In this document: positions 1-10,411 of the stretch, one piece after another
Layout: each line of letters starts with the position of its first letter
Position numbering within the stretch: position 1 is the stretch's first letter
Source of the DNA: an uncultured Actinomycetes bacterium
GTDB taxonomy: Bacteria; Actinomycetota; Thermoleophilia; Solirubrobacterales; 70-9
Length of the DNA stretch: 17,291 nt
Direction of reading: 5' to 3'
Assembly (NCBI GenBank): GCA_946479725.1
Contig: CAMLHB010000035.1
Coordinates: 1-17,291, forward strand
Program-made: the position numbers and the translations under genes
The notes under the pieces: generated by a model
The model's input: the letters and a program-made list of their open reading frames with translations, nothing else
Database searches by the model: none
What the model was told of the DNA's origin: nothing

Positions 1-86
<86 letters not shown>

Positions 87-95
87 GCTCCAGAC

Positions 96-1694
96 CTAAG
101 GCCCCGGCGTCCGCTCCACGACCGCCTCAGCCGTAGCCGCCTCCGCCTCCCGCGTCGCCGCCCCTTCCAGAGCGTTCGACAGGGCACGAACGTAGGCGCG
201 AGCAGACGCCTCGAGGATGTCCGTAGCCACCCCCTGACCCGTAGCCAACCGCCCCGCCGCTCGCAACTGCACGGTCACTTCGCCGAGGGCGTCCTCTCCC
301 CCGGTCACCGCCTCGACCTTGTACTCGACCAGCTCGCACTCGGTCCCGGCGGCGTCCTGGATCGCGTGGAAGATCGCGTCGACGGGGCCGTCGCCGCTCG
401 CTTCGCCAACTGACTCCTCGCCGGAGGGCTTGGTCACGGCGACTTTGGCCACCGGCGGCTTGCGGGTGCCGGCCTCGACCTCGAACCAGGCGAGGTCGTG
501 GGCGTCGGCGCGCTCGCGCATCTCGTCGGAGACGATCGCCTCCAGGTCCAGCGCGGTCACCTGCTTCTTGCGATCGGCGACCTCCTTGAAGGCCTTGAAG
601 GCATTGTTCAGCGCCTGGCCTTCGACGACGAAGCCCAGTTGCTCCAGGGCGTCCCGCAGCGCGTGGCGCCCGGAGTGCTTGCCGAGGACGATCGAATTCG
701 ACTCCAGGCCGACTTCGGTCGCGTCCATGATCTCGTAGGTGCTGCGCTCCTTCAGCACGCCGTCCTGATGGATTCCGGACTCGTGGGCGAAGGCGTTGCG
801 GCCGACGACGGCCTTGTTGGGCTGCACCGGGTAGCCGGTCAGGCGGCTGACCATGCGGCTGGTGCGGGCGATCTCCCGCGTGACGATCCCGGTGTGGAGG
901 CCGTGGACGTCCTCGCGGACGGTGACCAGCATCGCGATCTCCTCCAGCGAGCAGTTGCCCGCCCGCTCGCCGATCCCGTTGACCGCGCACTCGACCTGCC
1001 GCGCCCCAGCCAGCACGCCGGCGTAGGAGTTGGCGACCGCCAACCCCAGGTCGTCGTGGCAGTGGACCGACATCTCGACCCCGCGCAGCGACGGCGCCAG
1101 CTCGTACAGGCGCCGGAAGTAGTCGGCGTACTCCTCAGGCGTCGTGTAGCCGACCGTGTCGGGGATGTTGACGACGGTCGCGCCCTCCTCGACGGCGATC
1201 GCACAGACCTCGGCGGTGAACTCGATGTCGGCGCGGGTCGCGTCCATCGGCGAGAACTCGACGTCCTCGCAGTAGCTCTTGGCCAGCGCCACCGCCGCCC
1301 GCGCCTGTCCCTTGACGTCCTCGCGGACGGTCTGCAACTGGTGCTCGATATGGATGTCGGAGGTGGAGATGAAGGTGTGGATGCGCGGACGCCCCGCCTC
1401 CTTCACCGCCCCCCAGGCGGCGTCGATGTCGGCCTTGTGGGTGCGGGCCAGGCCGCAGATCACCGGCCCCTCGACCTTGCGGCTGATCTCCTGAACGGCC
1501 TCGAAGTCCCCGGGTGAGGTGATTGGAAAGCCGGCCTCGATCACGTCGACCCCCAGGCGGGCGAGCTGCTGGGCGATCTCGACCTTCTCGGCCGTGTTCA
1601 GCGAGATCCCGGGCGACTGCTCGCCGTCCCTCAGCGTGGTGTCGAAGATGTGGACGCGGTTGGCGTCGGATTTGCTCTCAGCTTGCGGTCCCAT
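96..1694 (-). CDS. leuA: 2-isopropylmalate synthase
   Basis: This 532-residue enzyme condenses acetyl-CoA with 2-oxoisovalerate, the first committed step of leucine synthesis in the cytoplasm. The N-terminal TIM barrel shows the DTTLRDGEQSPG signature at residues 18-29 (Asp18 metal ligand, Arg22), the metal-binding HCHDDLG at 211-217 and NGIGERAGN at 239-247. A NAFAHESGIHQDG segment follows, and the last 120 or so residues are the LeuA allosteric dimer domain, where leucine feedback acts in the family. Length is normal for the long bacterial type. The ATG is supported by a strong Shine-Dalgarno (GAGAAGGAG at 1702-1710, 7 nt away). The gene is preceded by a leucine-rich leader peptide that can sequester this site. 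It ends with TAG just before the C tract, and its Ala/Glu-rich tail looks intact. The distinction from homocitrate or citramalate synthase rests on overall motif match and the leucine leader. Confidence 0.96.
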   Translation of the reverse strand: MGPQAESKSDANRVHIFDTTLRDGEQSPGISLNTAEKVEIAQQLARLGVDVIEAGFPITSPGDFEAVQEISRKVEGPVICGLARTHKADIDAAWGAVKEAGRPRIHTFISTSDIHIEHQLQTVREDVKGQARAAVALAKSYCEDVEFSPMDATRADIEFTAEVCAIAVEEGATVVNIPDTVGYTTPEEYADYFRRLYELAPSLRGVEMSVHCHDDLGLAVANSYAGVLAGARQVECAVNGIGERAGNCSLEEIAMLVTVREDVHGLHTGIVTREIARTSRMVSRLTGYPVQPNKAVVGRNAFAHESGIHQDGVLKERSTYEIMDATEVGLESNSIVLGKHSGRHALRDALEQLGFVVEGQALNNAFKAFKEVADRKKQVTALDLEAIVSDEMRERADAHDLAWFEVEAGTRKPPVAKVAVTKPSGEESVGEASGDGPVDAIFHAIQDAAGTECELVEYKVEAVTGGEDALGEVTVQLRAAGRLATGQGVATDILEASARAYVRALSNALEGAATREAEAATAEAVVERTPGP

Positions 1695-1790
1695 CGGACC
1701 TCTCCTTCTCTCTTTGAATCGAATGGCCTTTGTCCCTCGCGGCTATCGCGCCGCCCAGCGCTATTCCCCCCGAGGGGGGAGGAGAAGGAG
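1695..1790 (-). promoter_or_regulatory. leuA translational attenuator: Leu codons act as anti-Shine-Dalgarno
   Basis: On the minus strand, leader codons 11-13 read CTCCTTCTC (1782-1790), the exact reverse complement of GAGAAGGAG (1702-1710), the leuA Shine-Dalgarno. A hairpin made of U-CCCCC, loop CUCG and GGGGG-A (1765-1780) lies directly after the leucine run. Inferred logic: with ample leucine the ribosome clears the run, which then pairs with and hides the leuA binding site; when leucine is scarce a stalled ribosome covers the run and leaves leuA open. The 9-nt complementarity is seen directly; the mechanism is inferred. Confidence 0.65.
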
Positions 1791-1820
1791 TAGCGCGAGG
1801 CTGTCGAGCCGGAAGCTCAT
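1761..1820 (-). CDS. Leucine-rich leader peptide of leuA
   Basis: A 19-codon reading frame, MSFRLDSLALLLLLPPRGE, starts with ATG at 1820 and has a GGAG ribosome binding motif 5 nt upstream. Codons 10-14 are five consecutive leucines (CTA CTC CTT CTC CTC), with further leucines at 5 and 8. It stops (TAG) 66 nt before leuA on the same strand. Position, size and leucine run are those of an attenuation leader: ribosome speed over the run reports leucyl-tRNA supply. Leucine-rich leaders before leuA have been proposed in actinobacteria (the LEU element). Its Leu codons are complementary to the leuA Shine-Dalgarno, described in the next entry. Confidence 0.8.
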   Translation of the reverse strand: MSFRLDSLALLLLLPPRGE

Positions 1821-1835
1821 TCGTCTCCGAACCTT

Positions 1836-1841
1836 AGCGTA
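1836..1841 (-). promoter_or_regulatory. Candidate -10 box (TACGCT) for leader-leuA
   Basis: TACGCT fits the TANNNT pattern and lies 15 nt upstream of the leader peptide ATG, giving a 5' UTR of about 8 nt that holds GGAG. No convincing -35 is visible. It overlaps the oppositely oriented box proposed for the MFS gene, so the two transcripts would start back to back. Confidence 0.35.
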
Positions 1842-1845
1842 GGCT
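1840..1845 (+). promoter_or_regulatory. Candidate -10 box (TAGGCT) for the MFS gene
   Basis: TAGGCT fits TANNNT. Six nt further on, at 1852, an ATC codon lies in the MFS frame and begins a natural-looking N-terminus (ISTPAPSTS). The geometry is that of a leaderless gene whose start codon would be at 1852. No -35 consensus is visible. Confidence 0.35.
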
Positions 1846-1911
1846 GCGCCGATCTCAACCCCGGCGCCCAGCACCTCCGCCCAGAAGACCAACTGGCTCG
1901 CCCTCTTCGCG

Positions 1912-3264
1912 ATGGGGATGGCCGTCGTCGTCATCGCCAACGACTTCACCGCGGTCAACGTCGCCCTCCCGACCATGGAGAGCGACTTCGAAACCAACAT
2001 CAACACGATCCAGTGGGTGATCAATGCCTACGCCCTGACCTTCGGGGTGATGATCGTCACCGGCGGCCGCCTCGCCGACATGTTCGGCCGCCGCAACGCC
2101 TTCTTCGTCGGCGCCGCGATCTTCGCCTCGATGTCGGCGCTCGGCGGCGCCGCCCAGACGGAGACCTGGCTGATCGTCGCCCGGGTGGTGATGGGGATCG
2201 GCGGGGCGCTGATGTGGCCGGCGATCCTCGGCATGACCTACGAGCTGCTGCCGGAGGAGAAGGCCGGCCTCGCCGGCGGGATCATCATCGGCGCCGCCGG
2301 GATCGGCAACGCGGTCGGGCCGCTGCTCGGCGGCTTCCTCACCGATGAGCTGAGCTGGCGCTGGATCTTTTTCCTCAACGTCCCCATCGCCCTCTTCGCG
2401 GTCGCGGTCACCTACTGGCTGGTCCACGTGAAGGAGCCTGAGGGCGGCGAGCGCCGGATCGACTATCCGGGGATCGCCACGCTCTCGCTCGGGGTCGTCT
2501 CCCTGCTCGTCGCCCTCGACCAGGTCGACGACTGGGGCTGGGGCGACCCGAAAGTGATCGGCCTCCTGGTCCTGGCGGCCGTCCTCGTCGCCTCCTTCGT
2601 GCGGCTGGAGCGCCGCGCCGGCGCCCACGCGCTGGTGCCCCGCGAGGTGATGCGGAACGAGAGCTTCACCGCCTCCTGCATCGCGATCCTCTTCATGGCC
2701 GGGACCTTCTTCGCCTCGCTCCTCTACCTGCCCCAGTTCATGGAGAAACAGCTCGGCTACTCGGCGCTCGAATCGGGGGTCGGGATGCTCCCCTTCCTCG
2801 CCGTCTTCGCCCTCGCCTCCTTCGCCGCCGGCCCCCTCTACAACCGTCTCGGCTCGAAGCCGCTGGCGGTCGTCGGCGCCGCCCTGATCGCGCTCGGGCC
2901 GCTGCTCCTCTCCTTCGTCAACGAAGGCTCCGGCTACGGGGCGCTGGTCCCGGGGATGATCGTGCTCGGGATCGGCGCCGGCAGCTTCATCCCGACCGCG
3001 ACCACCGCCGGGGTGACCTCGGTCGACGACTCGCAGACCAGCCTCGCCGGCGGGATCATCTACATGTTCCAGATCGCCGGCGGCTCGATCGGCCTCGGCC
3101 TGACGACGACCGTCTTCTCGGCCGCGATCCCGCCCTTCGTCGACGGCGTACAGGCGGGCTTCCGGCTCGACGCGGCGCTATCGCTGGTCGGGCTGCTGGT
3201 CGCGATCGCCTTCGTCGGCGGCCGCATCGTCGGCTCGGGCCGGCCGGCGCGCGAAGCCGCCTGA
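1912..3264 (+). CDS. MFS multidrug-type exporter, DHA2 (EmrB/QacA-like) family
   Basis: An inner-membrane secondary transporter, probably a proton-coupled drug or metabolite exporter. From the first ATG it is 450 residues. Visible features include the TM1 tail with NDFTAVNVALP, the MFS motif A (GGRLADMFGRR, about residues 48-58), the antiporter motif C (GNAVGPLLGGFL, about 129-140), and WRWIFFLNVPI, typical of the 14-helix DHA2 group. Many further hydrophobic helices follow. The start is uncertain: ATG 1912 lacks a Shine-Dalgarno and falls inside TM1, while the frame is open back to 1843 and encodes a fitting N-terminus including NWLALFAMGM, but with no ATG, GTG or TTG. A start at ATC 1852 would give 470 residues. 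It is divergent from leuA and convergent with the RTX-like gene, 8 bp apart. The substrate cannot be deduced. Confidence 0.87.
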   Translation: MGMAVVVIANDFTAVNVALPTMESDFETNINTIQWVINAYALTFGVMIVTGGRLADMFGRRNAFFVGAAIFASMSALGGAAQTETWLIVARVVMGIGGALMWPAILGMTYELLPEEKAGLAGGIIIGAAGIGNAVGPLLGGFLTDELSWRWIFFLNVPIALFAVAVTYWLVHVKEPEGGERRIDYPGIATLSLGVVSLLVALDQVDDWGWGDPKVIGLLVLAAVLVASFVRLERRAGAHALVPREVMRNESFTASCIAILFMAGTFFASLLYLPQFMEKQLGYSALESGVGMLPFLAVFALASFAAGPLYNRLGSKPLAVVGAALIALGPLLLSFVNEGSGYGALVPGMIVLGIGAGSFIPTATTAGVTSVDDSQTSLAGGIIYMFQIAGGSIGLGLTTTVFSAAIPPFVDGVQAGFRLDAALSLVGLLVAIAFVGGRIVGSGRPAREAA

Positions 3265-3272
3265 GGCACCGC

Positions 3273-3821
3273 CTACGGGATCAGCCCGTTCTGACCTGGG
3301 CCACCAGCCAGCTTGTCCTTACCCGGTCCGCCCTGGAGCTGATCATTGCCCGGACCGCCGCTGAGGCGGTCGCGTCCCGGGCCGCCGAGCAGCCAGTCGT
3401 CGCCGCGACGACCGACGACGTAATCGTCATCGGGCCCGCCGAGGATCTTGTCCGCGGCGCCGCCGCCGTAGAGGTGGTCGTTCCCGGCGCCGCCACGGAT
3501 CGTCACCGGCACCGGGATGTCGCTGGTGAAGGCGACCGCGTCGGAGCCGCCGCCGGCGTTGACTTCGAAGCCGGCGATGTCCGGGGCCGTGCAGAGCAGT
3601 TCGTTCGGCCGTTCTTCGGGGTGTTCGCAGAGGTTGCCGCCGACTTCCAGCGGCACCGTGGAGAGGATCACGTAGTCGCGGCCGTCGGCGCTGAGGGCGA
3701 TGTGGAAGGCGTTGTTTTCCCTGCCGCCGCTGATCAGCAGGTTGACCGCTTCGCCGGCGTGCGCGACCGGCGCGGGCACGGCCGCGAGCAACGCCAACGC
3801 AATGAGGATCGCCTTCTTCAT
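3273..3821 (-). CDS. Small secreted RTX-like calcium-binding repeat protein
   Basis: The protein has 182 residues. MKKAILIALALLAAVPAPVAHA is a clear Sec signal peptide, which fixes the start at ATG 3821; AGGGA lies 3 nt upstream. The mature part begins with a unique domain of about 90 residues holding two cysteines (NLCEHP, LLCTAP) that could form a disulfide. The C-terminal 75 residues are glycine/aspartate nonapeptides of the GGxGxDxLx hemolysin type, such as GGAGNDHLYG, GGPGRDRLSG, GGPGNDQLQG and GGPGKDKLAG, which in the RTX family fold into a Ca2+-binding beta-roll. There is no protease, lipase or other catalytic domain. The role is unknown, perhaps cell-surface or matrix. It lies 91 bp downstream of serA on the same strand, but a 16-bp palindrome just upstream suggests independent control. 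Confidence 0.8.
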   Translation of the reverse strand: MKKAILIALALLAAVPAPVAHAGEAVNLLISGGRENNAFHIALSADGRDYVILSTVPLEVGGNLCEHPEERPNELLCTAPDIAGFEVNAGGGSDAVAFTSDIPVPVTIRGGAGNDHLYGGGAADKILGGPDDDYVVGRRGDDWLLGGPGRDRLSGGPGNDQLQGGPGKDKLAGGPGQNGLIP

Positions 3822-3835
3822 CGTTCCCTGGGCCT

Positions 3836-3851
3836 TGGTCCCGCGGGACCA
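3836..3851. promoter_or_regulatory. Perfect 16-bp palindrome upstream of the RTX-like gene
   Basis: TGGTCCCGCGGGACCA is a perfect inverted repeat with no spacer. It ends 14 bp before the start codon of the secreted repeat protein, between it and the serA stop. Its position suits a dimeric repressor operator or an mRNA hairpin near the ribosome binding site. The regulator is unknown. Confidence 0.4.
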
Positions 3852-3912
3852 CATACCTCGAAACAACTCTTTCGCGCCGACGTTGCGGCGGCAACCCCGA
3901 AGCCCGGCGCCG

Positions 3913-7140
<3,228 letters not shown>

Positions 7141-7152
7141 GCATCTCCAGCC

Positions 7153-8169
7153 TTACTTGGTGTCTTTGAAGCCCTGGTCGATCCAGGGCATCATGTCGCG
7201 GTGGTCGTGGCCGACCTCCTCGATCTGGTGCCCGGCGCCCTCAGCGCGCATGCGGTCGAAGTTCTCGTTGCCGGCGCGGTTCTCGGCGATGAACTCCTTG
7301 GCGAAGTCGCCGGACTGGATCTCGGAGAGGATCTGCTTCATCGCCGCCCGGGACTCCTCGCCGATCACCCGTTTGCCGCGGGTCATGTCGCCGTACTCGG
7401 CGGTGTTGGAGATCGAGTAGCGCATCCCCTGGATGCCCTTTTCGTACATCAGGTCGGCGATCAGCTTCAGCTCGTGCAGGCACTCGAAGTAGGCGAGGCG
7501 GGGGTCGTAGCCGGCCTCGACCAGGGTCTCGTAGCCGGCACGGACCAGCTCCGAGGCGCCGCCGCAGAGGACGGCCTGCTCGCCGAAGAGGTCGGTCTCG
7601 CACTCGTCTTTGAAGCTGGTCTCGATCACCGCGGCGCGGCCGCCGCCGATCCCGGAGGCGTAGGCGAGGACGAGGTCGTGGGCTTCGCCGGAGGCGTCCT
7701 GGTGGACGGCCATCAGGCAGGGGACGCCGCTGCCTTCCTCGTACTGGCGGCGGACCAGGTGACCCGGGCCCTTCGGAGCGACCATGCCGACGTCGACGCC
7801 CGGGGGCGGCGCGATCTCGCCGAAGTGGATCGCGTAGCCGTGGGCGAAGAGCAGCAGGTTTCCGGGGGCGATCCCGTCGCTGATCTCCTCGCGCCAAACC
7901 TCGGCCTGCTTCTCGTCCGGCAGCAGGATCATCACCAGGTCGCCGCGACTGGCGGCTTCGGCGACGTCGAGCACCTCGAGCCCTGCCGCTTCGGCCTTGG
8001 CGCGGCTGGAGGAGCCGGGACGGAGGCCGACGACGACGTCGACGCCGGAGTCCTTGAGGTTGAGTGCGTGGGCGTGGCCCTGGGAGCCGTAGCCGAGGAT
8101 GGCGACGGTCTTGCCGTCGAGCTTGCCCAGGTCAGCGTCCTTGTCGGAGAAGATGTCGTCGGTTCGCAT
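7153..8169 (-). CDS. ilvC: Ketol-acid reductoisomerase (class I)
   Basis: The 338-residue enzyme isomerises and reduces acetolactate or acetohydroxybutyrate, using NADPH and Mg2+, on the valine/isoleucine pathway. Visible motifs are the Rossmann GYGSQG at 26-31, FAHG with His110, APKGPGH at 131-137, [14 protein letters not shown] with Mg ligands Asp193 and Glu197, [11 protein letters not shown] with Glu229 and Glu233, and [10 protein letters not shown] with Ser254. Length and the SDKDADL N-terminus are typical of the short class I form. The start has no Shine-Dalgarno, but TACCCT sits 8 nt upstream, suggesting a leaderless transcript of its own. It lies 28 bp after menE on the same strand. 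ilvN is about 8.6 kb away, so the usual ilvN-ilvC adjacency is broken. Confidence 0.96.
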   Translation of the reverse strand: MRTDDIFSDKDADLGKLDGKTVAILGYGSQGHAHALNLKDSGVDVVVGLRPGSSSRAKAEAAGLEVLDVAEAASRGDLVMILLPDEKQAEVWREEISDGIAPGNLLLFAHGYAIHFGEIAPPPGVDVGMVAPKGPGHLVRRQYEEGSGVPCLMAVHQDASGEAHDLVLAYASGIGGGRAAVIETSFKDECETDLFGEQAVLCGGASELVRAGYETLVEAGYDPRLAYFECLHELKLIADLMYEKGIQGMRYSISNTAEYGDMTRGKRVIGEESRAAMKQILSEIQSGDFAKEFIAENRAGNENFDRMRAEGAGHQIEEVGHDHRDMMPWIDQGFKDTK

Positions 8170-8177
8170 GACGCGGC

Positions 8178-8183
8178 AGGGTA
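8178..8183 (-). promoter_or_regulatory. Candidate -10 box (TACCCT) for leaderless ilvC
   Basis: TACCCT (TANNNT) ends 8 nt before the ilvC ATG, in the 28-bp gap after menE. With initiation 7-9 nt downstream, the transcript would begin at or next to the AUG. ilvC lacks a Shine-Dalgarno, in agreement. No -35 consensus is visible. Confidence 0.45.
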
Positions 8184-8197
8184 CCGGTCGCCACCGC

Positions 8198-9523
8198 TCA
8201 GCGGAGCGCCCGGCGCATCAGCTTCCCCGAGGGGGTGCGCGGCAGCGCCGAGGCCAGCTCCACCCGCTTCGGCACTTTGAACCCGGCCAGCGACTCGGCG
8301 CAGTGGCGGCGTAGCTCGTCCGGGCTCACCTCGGCCTCGCTCTCGAGGACGACGACCGCGGTCACCGCCTGCTGCCACTCGGGGTCCTCGCGGCCGATCA
8401 CCGCCGCCTCGGCGACCTGCGGGTGGCGCAGCAGGACCTCCTCGACCTCGGCCGGGATCACGTTCTCGCCGCCGCTGACGATCATGTCGTCGATCCGGTC
8501 GGAGACGTAGAGGAAGCCCTCCTCGTCGATGTGGCCGAGGTCGCCGGTGTGCAGCCAGCCGTCGGGGTCGGCGCTGCCGGGCGCGACGGTCGGGCCCTGG
8601 ACGAGGATCTCGCCGTCCTGGATCCGCAGGTGCGTGGTCAGCAGCGGCCGGCCGGCGGAGCCCAGCTTGCGCTTGGCGTCGGCCGGAGCCAGCGTCGTCA
8701 CCTGCGAGCAGGTCTCGGTGAGGCCGTAGGTCTGGACCACCGTGGCCCCCTTGGCGAGCGCCTCTTCCAGCGGTTCCTCCGGCACCGGGCCGCCGCCGAC
8801 GAGGATCGCCCGTGGCCCGGAGAGGTCGACGCCCGCCTCGAGCAGGCGGGTCAGCATCGTCGCCACCAGGGAAACCTGGGTGATTCCGTCGCGTTCCAGC
8901 GCCTCCCCCACGCGCTCGACCTCGAAGCCGTCGTGGACGACCGCCCCGGTCCCGTAGACCACCGCTTTCATGACGATGCCGAGGCCGGCGATGTGGCTGA
9001 GCGGGACGCAGCAGAGCCAGCGGTCGTCGGGCTGGATGCCGATGTTGAAGGCCGAGCCGACCGCGTTCCAGAGGAAGTTGCCGTAGCTGAGGGGGATCGG
9101 GCGCGGCGCGCCGGTGCTGCCGCTGGTGAGGACGCGGCAGCAGATGTCGTCCATGTCGTGCTCGCCGAGCAGCGGCAGGTCGGCCTCGGTCTGGGTCAGC
9201 TGGCCGGGATCGTCGAGGTCGATGATCGGCTCCTCGGCGCCGACGATCGCCGTCCGCTCGGCCGGGGTGAGGCGGGGGCCGAGCGGCAGCAGGGCGGCGC
9301 CGAGCTTCAGCAGCGCGTGCAGGAGGACGACCTGCTCGCGGCGCGGGTGCATGGTCAGCGCCGCGGTCGAGCCGCGGCGGACGCCGTGGGCGGCGAGCCG
9401 GCGGGCGACCCAGGTCGCCTCCGCCTCGAGCTCGGCGTAGGTCATCTCCGCCCCGTCGGCGACGAGCGCCGTCCGGTCGGGACAGCTTTGCGATCTCTGC
9501 GAGAGCCAGTCGTCGAGCTTCAT
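8198..9523 (-). CDS. menE: o-succinylbenzoate-CoA ligase
   Basis: This 441-residue ANL-superfamily enzyme adenylates o-succinylbenzoate and joins it to CoA in menaquinone synthesis. Motifs in order are the P-loop-like [15 protein letters not shown] (about 132-146), [20 protein letters not shown], the hinge region [21 protein letters not shown], and the C-terminal catalytic Lys434 in PRTPSGK. The P-loop lysine position is unusual (APRP rather than xPK), a variation seen in short MenE-like ligases. ATG 9523 is 18 bp from the divergent menB start, with GGGGA about 10 nt upstream. The gene lies head-to-head with menB-A-C-D, which supports MenE over other acyl-CoA ligases. ilvC follows after 28 bp. 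Confidence 0.9.
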   Translation of the reverse strand: MKLDDWLSQRSQSCPDRTALVADGAEMTYAELEAEATWVARRLAAHGVRRGSTAALTMHPRREQVVLLHALLKLGAALLPLGPRLTPAERTAIVGAEEPIIDLDDPGQLTQTEADLPLLGEHDMDDICCRVLTSGSTGAPRPIPLSYGNFLWNAVGSAFNIGIQPDDRWLCCVPLSHIAGLGIVMKAVVYGTGAVVHDGFEVERVGEALERDGITQVSLVATMLTRLLEAGVDLSGPRAILVGGGPVPEEPLEEALAKGATVVQTYGLTETCSQVTTLAPADAKRKLGSAGRPLLTTHLRIQDGEILVQGPTVAPGSADPDGWLHTGDLGHIDEEGFLYVSDRIDDMIVSGGENVIPAEVEEVLLRHPQVAEAAVIGREDPEWQQAVTAVVVLESEAEVSPDELRRHCAESLAGFKVPKRVELASALPRTPSGKLMRRALR

Positions 9524-9528
9524 CGGGA

Positions 9529-9534
9529 TATCGT
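9529..9534 (+). promoter_or_regulatory. Candidate -10 box (TATCGT) for leaderless menB-A-C-D
   Basis: TATCGT (TANNNT) lies 7 nt before the menB ATG, in the 18-bp gap separating divergent menE and menB. menB has no Shine-Dalgarno. Initiation 7-8 nt downstream would place the AUG at the 5' end of the mRNA. Any -35 would lie within menE coding sequence; none is obvious. Confidence 0.45.
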
Positions 9535-9541
9535 CCCCATC

Positions 9542-10411
9542 ATGCCCAAACGCCACAAAGGAGCTCCCTCCGAGGAGCAGCTCCACGCGCCGATCGAGTG
9601 GACCGCCGGTTCCGGCGAATACGAAGACATCCGCTACGAGACCGGCGGCGGGATCGCCAAGGTGACGATCGACCGCCCCGACGTGCTGAACGCCTTCCGT
9701 CCGCAGACGCTGATCGAGGTCTCGGCGGCGATCGAGCTGGCGCGCGAGGACGCGGAGGTCGGCGTCGTCATCCTCACCGGGGCCGGGGAGCGCGCCTTCT
9801 GCTCCGGCGGCGACCAGACCGTCCGCGGCGACACCGGTTACATGGCCGAGGGCGCCTCGGTCGGCCGCTTCCACGTCACCGACCTGCAGGTGCAGATGCG
9901 GCGGCTGCCAAAGCCGATCGTGGCGATGGTCGCCGGCTACGCGATCGGCGGCGGCCACATCCTCCACCTCTGCTGCGACCTGACGATCGCCGCCGACAAC
10001 GGCGTCTTCGGCCAGGTCGGGCCGCGGGTCGGCTCCTGGGACGGCGGCTACGGCGCCTCGCTCCTGCGCGACCTCGTCGGCACCAAGAAGGCGAAGGAGA
10101 TCTGGATGCTCTGCCGGCAGTACGACGCCGCCGAGGCGCTGGAGATGGGGCTCGTCAACGCGGTCTTCCCGCTGGCCGAGCTGGAGCGCGAGACCGTCGC
10201 CTGGTGCCGCGAGATGCTCGCCCTCTCCCCCTTCGCCCTGCGCCTGGTCAAGGCCAGCTTCAACGCCCATGAGGACGGCTACGCCGGGATCCAGCAGCTT
10301 GCCCACGACGCCAACCTCCTCTTCTACGGCAACGAGGAGGCGGCCGAGGGGCGTGAGGCGTTCAAGCAGAAACGGCAGCCCGACTTCTCCCAGTTCCCCC
10401 GCCGCGCATGA
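9542..10411 (+). CDS. menB: 1,4-dihydroxy-2-naphthoyl-CoA synthase
   Basis: This 289-residue crotonase-fold enzyme cyclises o-succinylbenzoyl-CoA to DHNA-CoA. Diagnostic stretches are [16 protein letters not shown] (about 87-101, oxyanion hole and MenB signature), [29 protein letters not shown] (164-175; the family usually has SFDGGYG, with the catalytic Asp retained as Asp167), [13 protein letters not shown], and the C-terminal [19 protein letters not shown] that distinguishes MenB from other enoyl-CoA hydratases. ATG 9542 gives a normal-length N-terminus; longer frames upstream are antisense to menE. Its TGA overlaps the menA ATG (ATGA), so the two are translationally coupled. First gene of menB-A-C-D. 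Confidence 0.96.
   Translation: MPKRHKGAPSEEQLHAPIEWTAGSGEYEDIRYETGGGIAKVTIDRPDVLNAFRPQTLIEVSAAIELAREDAEVGVVILTGAGERAFCSGGDQTVRGDTGYMAEGASVGRFHVTDLQVQMRRLPKPIVAMVAGYAIGGGHILHLCCDLTIAADNGVFGQVGPRVGSWDGGYGASLLRDLVGTKKAKEIWMLCRQYDAAEALEMGLVNAVFPLAELERETVAWCREMLALSPFALRLVKASFNAHEDGYAGIQQLAHDANLLFYGNEEAAEGREAFKQKRQPDFSQFPRRA

Noticed and set aside
1821..2024. Longer version of the leader frame starting at 2024
   Set aside because: It would run antisense through the MFS TM1-TM2 coding region. The short form from 1820 has its own GGAG ribosome binding motif and fits an attenuation leader.
3264..3274. AGGC-ACC-GCCT inverted repeat between the MFS and RTX-like genes
   Set aside because: A 4-bp stem in an 8-bp convergent gap, without a U-run; insufficient for a bidirectional terminator call.
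3882..3895. Short hairpin GTTGC-GGCG-GCAAC after serA as a terminator
   Set aside because: Only a 5-bp stem without a following U-tract; too weak to call in GC-rich DNA.
8423..9541. Upstream in-frame extension of menB antisense to menE
   Set aside because: The sequence is low-complexity shadow. MenB homology begins only after the ATG at 9542, and menE on the other strand is well supported.
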